6,133 nt of DNA, taken from the NCBI GenBank assembly GCA_029264075.1, contig JARICQ010000006.1, forward strand, positions 1 through 6,133. The letters run 5' to 3'. This document shows positions 1 to 5,441 of the stretch, piece by piece (position 1 is the first letter of the stretch; each line of letters begins with the position of its first letter). The translations under genes and the position numbers were made by a program. The notes beneath the pieces are model-generated. The model saw nothing but the letters and a program-made list of their open reading frames with translations. It was not told the origin of the DNA and did no database searches. The DNA is from Tissierellaceae bacterium (lineage in GTDB: Bacteria > Bacillota > Clostridia > Tissierellales > Tissierellaceae).

Positions 1-11
1 GGAGTAGTTTT

Positions 12-737
12 ATGAGTTTAACACATGTAGATGGACTTAAATCAGAGATATATGTACCCATTACACCAGATCCAGTATGGACAGAAATTAGCAAACCATT
101 AGAAGATATGACCATAGCTCTTGTAACGGCAGCTGGGGTTCACCTTAAGAGCCAGGAGAGATTTAATCTTTCAGGAGATATATCATATAGGAAACTAGAT
201 AAGGAAGATCAGACAGGGGATATGATGGTCTCGCATGGTGGATATGACAATTCAGATGTCAACAAAGATATAAATGCGATGTTTCCCATAGATAGATTAA
301 GAGAATTAAAAGATGAAAAGATAATAAAAGACCTAGCAAAGGTTCACATTGGCTTTATGGGGGGCGGTGGAGATGTAGAGGAATTCGAACAACACACCGG
401 TCCTGAAATTGCAGAACTTTTAAAGGGTGAAAATGTAGATGGAGTAGTTATTACAGGAGGCTGAGGTACCTGCCACCGCTCTGCAGTTTTGGTGCAGAGA
501 GTGATTGAGGAATCTGGAATTCCTACTATTTTAATAGCAGCACTTCCTCCAGTAGCAAGGCAAGCAGGGTCGCCTAGGGCTGTAGCACCAATGGTTCCTA
601 TGGGTGCAAATGTAGGTGAACCAAATAATATTGAAATGCAAAAGGGTATACTCCTAGACACATTGAAACAATTAATAGAAATAGATTCACCAGGCAAGAT
701 AATATCACTGCCTTATGAATATAACGCTAAAATATAG
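12..737 (+). CDS. prdB: D-proline reductase selenocysteine subunit PrdB (in-frame UGA read as Sec)
   Basis: PrdB is the selenocysteine-bearing subunit of D-proline reductase. The enzyme cleaves the ring of D-proline to 5-aminovalerate, with the PrdA-derived pyruvoyl subunits, as the electron-accepting branch of Stickland fermentation. The reading frame runs from ATG at 12 to a TGA at 462-464 and continues in the same frame to TAG at 735-737, giving 241 residues with Sec at 151, the normal family length. The protein matches PrdB on both sides of the TGA: an N-terminal VPITPDPVW segment, a VSHGGYDNSDVNKDINAMFP-type block, GFMGGGGD near residue 117, the redox motif GGUGTCHRSA (Sec151, Cys154), and a PRAVAPMVPMGANVGEPNN-type C-terminal block. 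A GGAG at 1-4 is a plausible ribosome site, cut by the window edge. prdA is expected just upstream. A conventional reading would wrongly split this into two ORFs or a pseudogene. Identification is from recalled family motifs; Sec insertion is inferred from the UGA context and the hairpin. Confidence 0.96.
462..464 (+). other. UGA codon recoded as selenocysteine (Sec151 of PrdB)
   Basis: The TGA stands in frame in prdB, preceded by codons for ITGG and followed by GTCHRSA. It occupies the position of the catalytic selenocysteine known in PrdB. The reading frame is unbroken for a further 90 codons with conserved sequence, which excludes a simple nonsense mutation of a non-selenoprotein. Decoding needs SelA, SelB, SelD and tRNA-Sec, none of which is in the window. 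Confidence 0.95.
479..499 (+). promoter_or_regulatory. Bacterial SECIS hairpin for prdB
   Basis: A perfect 7-bp stem, CTCTGCA (479-485) pairing with TGCAGAG (493-499), encloses the 7-nt loop GTTTTGG. The stem begins 15 nt after the UGA, and the first loop base is a G 22 nt after it. This fits the general bacterial SECIS rule: a hairpin within the coding region just downstream of UGA, with a G at the start of the apical loop. It should recruit SelB with selenocysteinyl-tRNA during translation. The hairpin is coding sequence (residues 156-163), so it is constrained both as RNA and as protein. Folding was judged by eye. Confidence 0.8.
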
Positions 738-741
738 GAGG
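736..741 (+). promoter_or_regulatory. Shine-Dalgarno of prdF overlapping the prdB stop
   Basis: AGGAGG lies 6 nt before the GTG start of prdF, and its first two bases are the last two of the prdB TAG stop. The arrangement suggests translational coupling. Ribosomes that fail to decode the prdB UGA would terminate about 280 nt upstream, so prdF output could partly depend on selenocysteine readthrough. The coupling is an inference. Confidence 0.75.
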
Positions 742-747
742 TAGCTT

Positions 748-1746
748 GTGGAGATATTGGAATTTGTAGATACTCATACCATGGGAGAGCCAGCTAGGAT
801 AATAATAGATGGAGTCCCACCAATACTTGGAAATACAATGATGGAAAAGAAAGACTATCTAAGAGATAAACTAGACTATATAAGAAAGCTCTCAATGAGA
901 GAACCAAGGGGACACAGGGATATGTTTGGCGCTATCATCACTCCACCTACATCCGAAGAAGCAGATATGGGCGTTGTATATATAGATGGAGGAGGCTATT
1001 TAAATATGTGTGGTCATGGAACCATGGCTGTAGCTACCTTTCTTGTGGAAGGTGAGTATGTAAAGGTAGATGAACCATATACAAATATCACCCTAGACAC
1101 ACCTGCAGGAATTGTAAGATCTAGAGTCCGAGTAGAAGATGGGAAAATAAAAGAAGTGTCCCTTGTAAATGTAGCTTCTTTTCTATATAAAAAGGATCTT
1201 GAGCTATCTCTTAAAAATGGGAAAAAGATAAGTATAGATATAGCCTTTGGTGGCAGTTTTTTTGCCATAGTCAAAGCAAGTGAATTAGGCTTAGATGTAG
1301 CCATATCACATATAGAAGATATAGTTAAACTCGGAATGGAAATAAAGGATACGATAAACAAAAAATACAAGCTAGAACATCCCCTAAATCCTGGAATCAA
1401 TAGGGTAGACCTAGTAGAGATATATGGACAAGCTCTTCATCCCGATGCAGACTATAGGAATGTTGTAATATTTGGAGATGGTCAATTCGATAGGTCGCCA
1501 TGCGGAACTGGAACATGCGCAAAGATAGCAGCACTTGAAAGCAGGGGAGAACTTTCCTTAAATGAGACCTTTGTATATGAAAGTATAACGGGAACTATTT
1601 TTAGTGGGAGGGCACTTGAAAGAGTAAAGGTAGGAAAATACGATGCTATAATACCAGAGCTAACAGGAAGAAGCTTTATAACAGCCAAGGGAAGTATCAT
1701 CCTTCAAGATGAAGACCCTTTTAGGACTGGATTTACAATTATATAA
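748..1746 (+). CDS. prdF: Proline racemase PrdF
   Basis: PrdF is a cofactor-independent cytoplasmic racemase that interconverts L- and D-proline, supplying the D-proline used by the reductase. It has 332 residues, close to the usual 335 or so. The two catalytic half-sites of the proline racemase/hydroxyproline epimerase family are intact: Cys88 in NMCGHGTM and Cys252 in DRSPCGTGTC, with the conserved Asp248 before the second. Other family blocks are EPRGHRDMFGA (about residues 52-62), FGGSFFAI in the middle, and HPDADYRNVVIFGDGQ. The GTG at 748 is chosen because AGGAGG sits 6 nt upstream and the homologous sequence begins there. It follows prdB by 10 nt and is clearly cotranscribed. The MCGHG form is shared with hydroxyproline epimerases, so substrate assignment rests on overall resemblance to clostridial PrdF and on the operon context. 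Confidence 0.93.
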   Translation: MEILEFVDTHTMGEPARIIIDGVPPILGNTMMEKKDYLRDKLDYIRKLSMREPRGHRDMFGAIITPPTSEEADMGVVYIDGGGYLNMCGHGTMAVATFLVEGEYVKVDEPYTNITLDTPAGIVRSRVRVEDGKIKEVSLVNVASFLYKKDLELSLKNGKKISIDIAFGGSFFAIVKASELGLDVAISHIEDIVKLGMEIKDTINKKYKLEHPLNPGINRVDLVEIYGQALHPDADYRNVVIFGDGQFDRSPCGTGTCAKIAALESRGELSLNETFVYESITGTIFSGRALERVKVGKYDAIIPELTGRSFITAKGSIILQDEDPFRTGFTII

Positions 1747-1750
1747 AAAC

Positions 1751-1787
1751 ATTTGAGGGCTAGAGAATATTCTAAAGCTCAAATTTT
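1751..1787 (+). terminator. Possible first hairpin after prdF
   Basis: ATTTGAG (1751-1757) pairs with CTCAAAT (1778-1784), and a 10-base palindrome AGAATATTCT (1764-1773) lies between them. Four T follow (1784-1787). The stem is AT-rich with internal mismatches and the T-run is short. It may be a weak upstream terminator or a 3'-end stabiliser in front of the stronger hairpin. Confidence 0.4.
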
Positions 1788-1830
1788 AAAGGTGAGAAAT
1801 CGTTATTTAGATTTCTCACCTTTTTATTTT
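1788..1830 (+). terminator. Rho-independent terminator of the prd operon
   Basis: A 13-bp perfect stem, 1788-1800 (AAAGGTGAGAAAT) with 1811-1823, has a 10-nt loop and is followed by a T-rich tail (1821-1830, interrupted by one A). It lies 41 nt after prdF. The helicase on the opposite strand ends at 1833, so the hairpin sits between convergent genes. Read on the - strand it has only a short T-run after the stem, so termination there would be weaker. Confidence 0.88.
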
Positions 1831-1832
1831 AC

Positions 1833-3689
1833 TTATGCCTGCAATTCATCTAAAAACCTTGAAGGATTCACCAATCTATTGCCTAGATTCCTCACAGAAA
1901 TCAAGCTTAAATGATACTTGGCCCTAGTCATTGCAACATAGAAGAGGCGTCTTTCCTCTTCGAAATCATCTATCATATCTTTCTGATGCAAGTCTATACT
2001 AGAAGATGAAGGGAAATGACCATCAACCAAGTCGATTATATATACCCTATCAAACTCAAGGCCCTTGGCAGAGTGAATAGTGGATAGGGTGATTCCGTCT
2101 CTGACATCTCTGGAATTAAGACAAAGCGATTCCAAATACTCTAGCCTATCTATCAATTCATCCAGGGATTCAGTTTCCTTGGCTATAAGCTTTAAATAAT
2201 AGATAATGGTCTTTAATGAATCATAGGTATATCCAAATTTTATAGAGTTCTCTTTTAAATACTTTTCATATTCAAGATTGTACTCAATATATTCAATAGA
2301 ATCCAAGGGATTTAGTCGTGAAAGTTTCCTAAAATCAGTGCTAAGCTCTCTCAGTGTAGATTTGTAATATATGGGTATATCAGGATACTTCATTATCCTG
2401 TCAAATACAGGCCACTTGTAATTTAGAGTTTTTGCAAAGTTCAATTGTTTTTTTGATATATAGCCCTTTTTCTTGTAATATATTTTTTCATAGAGGCTTA
2501 TATTAGAAGGATTCTTAGAAAATCTAATAAAGTTGATTATATCTTGGACCAGCCAATGATTGAAAAATCTAACCTTGACATCTCTCATATAAAAGGGGAT
2601 ATTATTTTTCTCTAAAAAATCTATAAGACCAATGGACGATAGATTGTTTCTATAGAGAATAGAAATCTTCCTGATATCCTTATCTTCTATATCTTTTTTT
2701 ATATAATTGTATTGATCCAATATTTTTTCAACTTTTACTATATTTATCGGTTCTACAAAGTCGTTGTCTGTAGCTATGGTCTTGTCATATCTAAGGGTAT
2801 TTGAGCTGATAAACTTGTTGCAAACCGAAACTATATTCTTAGAGGACCTATAGTTTTTTTCCATGAAAAATATCTTTCCATCTGCAAATATTTCCTTGAA
2901 GTTCAGGAGTCCCTTGGGATCTGACCCTCTGAAGCCGTATATGGACTGGTCATCATCAGCTACTACAAAGAGATTGTTCTTTGGGAAGGCTATTTTCTTC
3001 AGTATTTCCATTTGAATCTTAGAAGTATCTTGCCCTTCGTCCAATTGGATATAGTCATATTTATCTCTATATTTTTCTAATATATACTTGTTCCTATTCA
3101 ATATATTTAGAGTAATGCTTAGCATATCGTCAAAGTCTATTAAATTGTTCTTTCTTTTATAGTTTTCATATTCATTAAATACATCCTCAAACTTATCTAT
3201 ACCAGGCTTTTTATCTCTTACAAATTCATCTGGAAGGATCATCATATTTTTTATATAACCAATTGCATTTATAAGAGACTCAAGCTTTTCCTCTGTTATA
3301 TGGGATTTGTTTTTGTCGAGATATATTTGCTTGATTAGATTATACTTATTTACTGGAGACTTGTCGCCCTCTATAAGTGTGAACTTAATATTCTTCATAT
3401 AAGCATACTCTCTGAACAAATTGAAACAAAAGCTATGTATGGTTGAAAAAGATATGGGAATAGAAGATATATCTTTAAAGCTCTTTTCAAATCTTCTCTT
3501 CATATCCCTAGCAGATGCCCTGCTAAAGGTTATAGATAGGATTCTATCTGGCCTTACCTTGTGCTCGAGTATTAGATTAACAGTCCTGTGGATCAAAACA
3601 GTAGTTTTACCTGCACCAGGAACTGCAAGGATAAGGGCAGGACCACCTATATGGGATACAGCTAGTAGTTGTTCTTTACTTAAATTCAT
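1833..3689 (-). CDS. UvrD/Rep/PcrA-like superfamily 1A DNA helicase
   Basis: This is an ATP-dependent 3'-5' DNA helicase of the UvrD family, presumably acting in DNA repair or in clearing replication blocks. It has 618 residues counted from the ATG at 3689-3687. All helicase motifs are visible: Q-motif around Gln7; Walker A AVPGAGKTT (22-30, Lys28); Ia TFSRASARDM (54-63); IDFDDM (184-189); Walker B LDEGQD (216-221); III VADDDQSIYGFRG (243-255); IV NYRSS (279-283); V STIHSAKGLEF (536-546); VI EERRLFYVAMTRAK (578-591). A GTG at 3716 would add nine residues but has no ribosome site, whereas GAGGTGG stands 4 nt before the ATG. The protein is about 100 residues shorter than PcrA/UvrD, ends about 27 residues after motif VI, and lacks the usual C-terminal extension. 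It is more likely an accessory UvrD-like paralog than PcrA itself. DEGQD replaces the more common DEYQD or DEFQD. No operon partner is seen. Confidence 0.93.
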   Translation of the reverse strand: MNLSKEQLLAVSHIGGPALILAVPGAGKTTVLIHRTVNLILEHKVRPDRILSITFSRASARDMKRRFEKSFKDISSIPISFSTIHSFCFNLFREYAYMKNIKFTLIEGDKSPVNKYNLIKQIYLDKNKSHITEEKLESLINAIGYIKNMMILPDEFVRDKKPGIDKFEDVFNEYENYKRKNNLIDFDDMLSITLNILNRNKYILEKYRDKYDYIQLDEGQDTSKIQMEILKKIAFPKNNLFVVADDDQSIYGFRGSDPKGLLNFKEIFADGKIFFMEKNYRSSKNIVSVCNKFISSNTLRYDKTIATDNDFVEPINIVKVEKILDQYNYIKKDIEDKDIRKISILYRNNLSSIGLIDFLEKNNIPFYMRDVKVRFFNHWLVQDIINFIRFSKNPSNISLYEKIYYKKKGYISKKQLNFAKTLNYKWPVFDRIMKYPDIPIYYKSTLRELSTDFRKLSRLNPLDSIEYIEYNLEYEKYLKENSIKFGYTYDSLKTIIYYLKLIAKETESLDELIDRLEYLESLCLNSRDVRDGITLSTIHSAKGLEFDRVYIIDLVDGHFPSSSSIDLHQKDMIDDFEEERRLFYVAMTRAKYHLSLISVRNLGNRLVNPSRFLDELQA

Positions 3690-3693
3690 TTTT

Positions 3694-3700
3694 CCACCTC
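3694..3700 (-). promoter_or_regulatory. Ribosome binding site of the helicase gene
   Basis: On the - strand, GAGGTGG is followed by four A and then ATG at 3689. It selects this ATG over the upstream in-frame GTG at 3716, which has only an A/T-rich run before it. Confidence 0.8.
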
Positions 3701-3706
3701 GCTTGT

Positions 3707-3734
3707 ATTTTATCACAAAAAAAATTTATATCAA
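3707..3734 (-). promoter_or_regulatory. Possible promoter of the helicase gene
   Basis: On the - strand, TTGATA (3734-3729) and TAAAAT (3712-3707) are separated by 16 bp, close to the sigma-70 consensus. Transcription would begin near 3700, at the ribosome site itself, giving a leader of only about 11 nt. In such AT-rich sequence this could be chance. Confidence 0.35.
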
Positions 3735-3815
3735 ACATTTATAAGTAATAGCATAGACAATTAGGTAAAAATGATTTAGACTATAGTGTAGAGACGGATT
3801 AATAATAGATAAATG

Positions 3816-3822
3816 AGAGGTG
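3816..3822 (+). promoter_or_regulatory. Ribosome binding site that sets a TTG start for the PAP2 gene
   Basis: AGAGGTG lies 6 nt before TTG at 3829. The in-frame GTG at 3820 falls inside this ribosome site and so cannot use it. Confidence 0.65.
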
Positions 3823-3828
3823 AAGTGT

Positions 3829-4386
3829 TTGAAAAATAGACTCAAGAAATTTGACGATTTATTTATAGATATAATAAATAATAGGATGAGAAGCAAGTAT
3901 CTAGACTATATAATGTATAGGGTTACCTATCTGGGAAGTGCAGTTTTTTCTGCTATCTTGATGTTTTCATTTATATTTTTTGGAAATCAAAACATCAGAA
4001 TCATGGGTATAGAGCTTTTTCTAGTACTAGGTGCTAGCCAGATCATAGTACATTCTCTTAAGAGGCTTCTTTCTAGAGAAAGACCATATAAGATACTTGA
4101 ACAGTTAAATACATTTGGAATCAATTTAAAGGATTATTCTTTTCCATCAGGCCACTCTGCTGCAAGCTTTTCTCTTGCAACGACTATAGCTTTAAATATT
4201 CCAAGATTATCAATTATAGTTTTCTTCCTAGCCATCCTAGTAGCAGTTTCTAGAATATACTTGGGTGTTCACTATCCAACAGATGTAGCTGCAGGGATTA
4301 TCATAGGACTATCAGCTTCCCTCCTTATACATTTCTATTTGATTGAATTTGTATATAGCTTAGGAGAAAAGATATGGGCAACTTAA
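3829..4386 (+). CDS. PAP2-family membrane phosphatase (lipid or undecaprenyl-diphosphate phosphatase)
   Basis: This integral membrane acid phosphatase of the PAP2 superfamily removes phosphate from a lipid phosphate or undecaprenyl diphosphate, with the active site near the outer face of the membrane. It has 185 residues from the TTG. The three catalytic signatures are complete: C1 K-x6-RP (Lys78, Arg85, Pro86), C2 PSGH (106-109) and C3 SR-x5-H-x3-D (Ser141, Arg142, His148, Asp152). Hydrophobic segments lie at roughly 37-53, 59-76, 111-123, 127-141 and 150-172, with a basic N-terminus. The size and layout match the small BcrC/YodM/PgpB-like proteins, so roles in bactoprenol recycling, phosphatidylglycerol synthesis or bacitracin tolerance are all possible; the sequence does not decide between them. 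It is divergent from the helicase gene. A three-residue longer version from GTG 3820 is possible but less likely. Confidence 0.9.
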   Translation: MKNRLKKFDDLFIDIINNRMRSKYLDYIMYRVTYLGSAVFSAILMFSFIFFGNQNIRIMGIELFLVLGASQIIVHSLKRLLSRERPYKILEQLNTFGINLKDYSFPSGHSAASFSLATTIALNIPRLSIIVFFLAILVAVSRIYLGVHYPTDVAAGIIIGLSASLLIHFYLIEFVYSLGEKIWAT

Positions 4387-4470
4387 ATCGATAGATCTAC
4401 GAAATTATTATTTAAACAATAAAAATATAAAAAACCTTATGTGAGGATTGAAAAAACTAGCTTATTTTAT

Positions 4471-4476
4471 AGGAGG
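4471..4476 (+). promoter_or_regulatory. Ribosome binding site that sets the nitroreductase start
   Basis: AGGAGG stands 7 nt before ATG at 4484. It rules out the longer in-frame version from TTG at 4448, whose nearest GAGG is one base away, and favours 4484 over the second ATG at 4490. Confidence 0.8.
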
Positions 4477-4483
4477 ATTTTAT

Positions 4484-5290
4484 ATGCTAATGAAAAATTT
4501 TTTAAAGGATAGAAGGTCAGTAAGAGAATTCAGAAATAAAAAAATTGAAATAGAAAAAATCAAAACTATAAAATCATATATAAAACTATCAGAAGAAGAT
4601 AATGGAAGTTTTAAATTTAGATTATATGAAAACGGCGATTACTTATACGAGCAACTAAAAGGCATTGGTGGGTATTCTGGACTGATGATAGAAAGTCCCC
4701 ACTATATAGCCTTAGAAGAAACAAATGACGATAGAAATACACTAATTTATGGTGCCTATAAAATGGAAGAATTGATTACAAAATTAAATCAACTTGGCCT
4801 AGAGACATGTTGGGTAAGTGTAGATACCATAAAAGATGAGTTTAAAGAGAGATTATTTGGTGGGCATACAGGAAATATAGATTACATGATTGCAATAGGA
4901 TATGGAAAAAGAAAAAACCCATTTGTAAAGGAAAGCACAAGCTCAAGATTGGGAGTAGATGAAATAGTATATAGTGAAAGAATAGGAGAGCAAGTGGAAG
5001 ACCAAGAGTTAGAGCATAGGGGGCTGGGAGATCTTTTCTATTATGTGAGATTTGCACCATCAAAATGGAATTCCCAACCTTGGAGATTTTTGCTTGAAAA
5101 AGACAGGGTGATCTTACTTATAAGATACAAGGAAGACTATTTCCAGCACCTAGTAGAAGCAGGTATAGTCATGTATTATTTCAAGGAACTCTCTAAAACT
5201 ATTGGCATAGAGGATGAGTGGGAATTTCTAGAAGGCAGTCAAGATGAAGACGATGCCATCTATGAATATATTGCGCAACTAAAATTATAA
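4484..5290 (+). CDS. Nitroreductase-fold flavoprotein, probably TM1586-like (two half-domains)
   Basis: This is a predicted cytoplasmic FMN-dependent oxidoreductase of 268 residues; its substrate is unknown. The N-terminal KDRRSVREFRNKKI (about 8-21) is the classical nitroreductase opening, in which the Arg-Arg-Ser-x-Arg group contacts the FMN phosphate. Residues 68-112 contain ESPHYIALE and a helix leading to GLETCWVSV, matching the middle of the fold. A second nitroreductase signature, APSKWNSQPWRF (191-202), occurs late, followed by a long helix. In ordinary nitroreductases the NxQPW-type segment lies about 30 residues after the RRSxR segment. Here it is about 180 residues away, which fits the TM1586-type family, in which one chain supplies both halves of what is normally a homodimer. 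That family name is recalled, not searched. The gene is 97 bp after the PAP2 gene and is followed by its own terminator; the two may be cotranscribed, but no functional link is evident. Confidence 0.78.
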   Translation: MLMKNFLKDRRSVREFRNKKIEIEKIKTIKSYIKLSEEDNGSFKFRLYENGDYLYEQLKGIGGYSGLMIESPHYIALEETNDDRNTLIYGAYKMEELITKLNQLGLETCWVSVDTIKDEFKERLFGGHTGNIDYMIAIGYGKRKNPFVKESTSSRLGVDEIVYSERIGEQVEDQELEHRGLGDLFYYVRFAPSKWNSQPWRFLLEKDRVILLIRYKEDYFQHLVEAGIVMYYFKELSKTIGIEDEWEFLEGSQDEDDAIYEYIAQLKL

Positions 5291-5312
5291 GACAATTAAA
5301 TGGATAAGAATT

Positions 5313-5359
5313 GATATAGGATATTTAGAATGCTTTCTAATAGTCCTATATCTTTTTTA
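5313..5359 (+). terminator. Rho-independent terminator after the nitroreductase gene
   Basis: GATATAGGA (5313-5321) pairs with TCCTATATC (5344-5352). An inner stem TTAGAA (5325-5330) with TTCTAA (5335-5340) closes a 4-nt loop, separated from the outer stem by a small internal loop. A T-run (5353-5358) follows directly. It separates the nitroreductase unit from the metal pump unit. Confidence 0.85.
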
Positions 5360-5364
5360 TTTGA

Positions 5365-5393
5365 TTGACAAAACTTATCTCTTATCATATAAT
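5365..5393 (+). promoter_or_regulatory. Consensus sigma-70/sigma-A promoter of the metal ATPase gene
   Basis: TTGACA (5365-5370) and TATAAT (5388-5393) are both exact consensus hexamers with an exact 17-bp spacer. Transcription should start near 5400, leaving a leader of about 42 nt. Such a strong promoter normally needs a repressor, which fits the inverted repeat just downstream. Confidence 0.92.
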
Positions 5394-5403
5394 AAAAGTA
5401 AAC

Positions 5404-5423
5404 ATATGAGCGGATGTTCATAT
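5404..5423 (+). promoter_or_regulatory. Likely ArsR/SmtB-family (CadC/CzrA-like) metal-sensor operator
   Basis: A 20-bp imperfect dyad has perfect 6-bp outer arms, ATATGA (5404-5409) and TCATAT (5418-5423), and a core GCGGATGT. It resembles the TGAaca-N2-tgtTCA operators of zinc- and cadmium-sensing ArsR-family repressors. It covers about +4 to +23 of the predicted transcript, so a bound repressor would block the polymerase and be released by metal. The match to the operator consensus is from memory; the regulator itself is not in the window. Confidence 0.72.
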
Positions 5424-5441
5424 ATATAAAAGGAGGTAGCT

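Larger units (their letters stand above)
3690..3828. other. Divergent intergenic region between helicase and PAP2 genes
   Basis: This is 139 bp of very AT-rich DNA carrying the 5' signals of both flanking genes. For the PAP2 gene a TATAGT at 3782-3787 could be a -10 box, but no convincing -35 lies 16-18 bp upstream; TAGACA at 3754-3759 is 22 bp away. No hairpin, riboswitch or small ORF with a ribosome site was recognised. Confidence 0.4.

Noticed and set aside
12..464. Stand-alone 150-residue ORF ending at the TGA, followed by a separate 82-residue ORF at 489-737
   Set aside because: Both are halves of one PrdB protein in the same frame; the TGA is the selenocysteine codon and the 489 start has no ribosome site.
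344..697. 117-residue open frame on the - strand
   Set aside because: Antisense shadow of prdB with no ribosome site or recognisable protein.
1014..1700. Two - strand open frames (1014-1400 and 1482-1700)
   Set aside because: Antisense shadows of prdF; compositionally odd and without start signals.
3421..3744. 107-residue + strand open frame
   Set aside because: Antisense to the 5' end of the helicase, over the Walker A region; no ribosome site.
4388..4402. Small palindrome around TAGATCTA after the PAP2 gene as a terminator
   Set aside because: Short imperfect stem with no T-run after it.
4448..4483. N-terminal extension of the nitroreductase from TTG 4448
   Set aside because: The strong AGGAGG at 4471-4476 would then be coding, and it is ideally spaced for ATG 4484; the extra residues do not belong to the family.
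4842..5063. 73-residue hydrophobic - strand open frame
   Set aside because: Antisense to the nitroreductase gene; the hydrophobicity is an artefact of reading Lys/Glu codons backwards.
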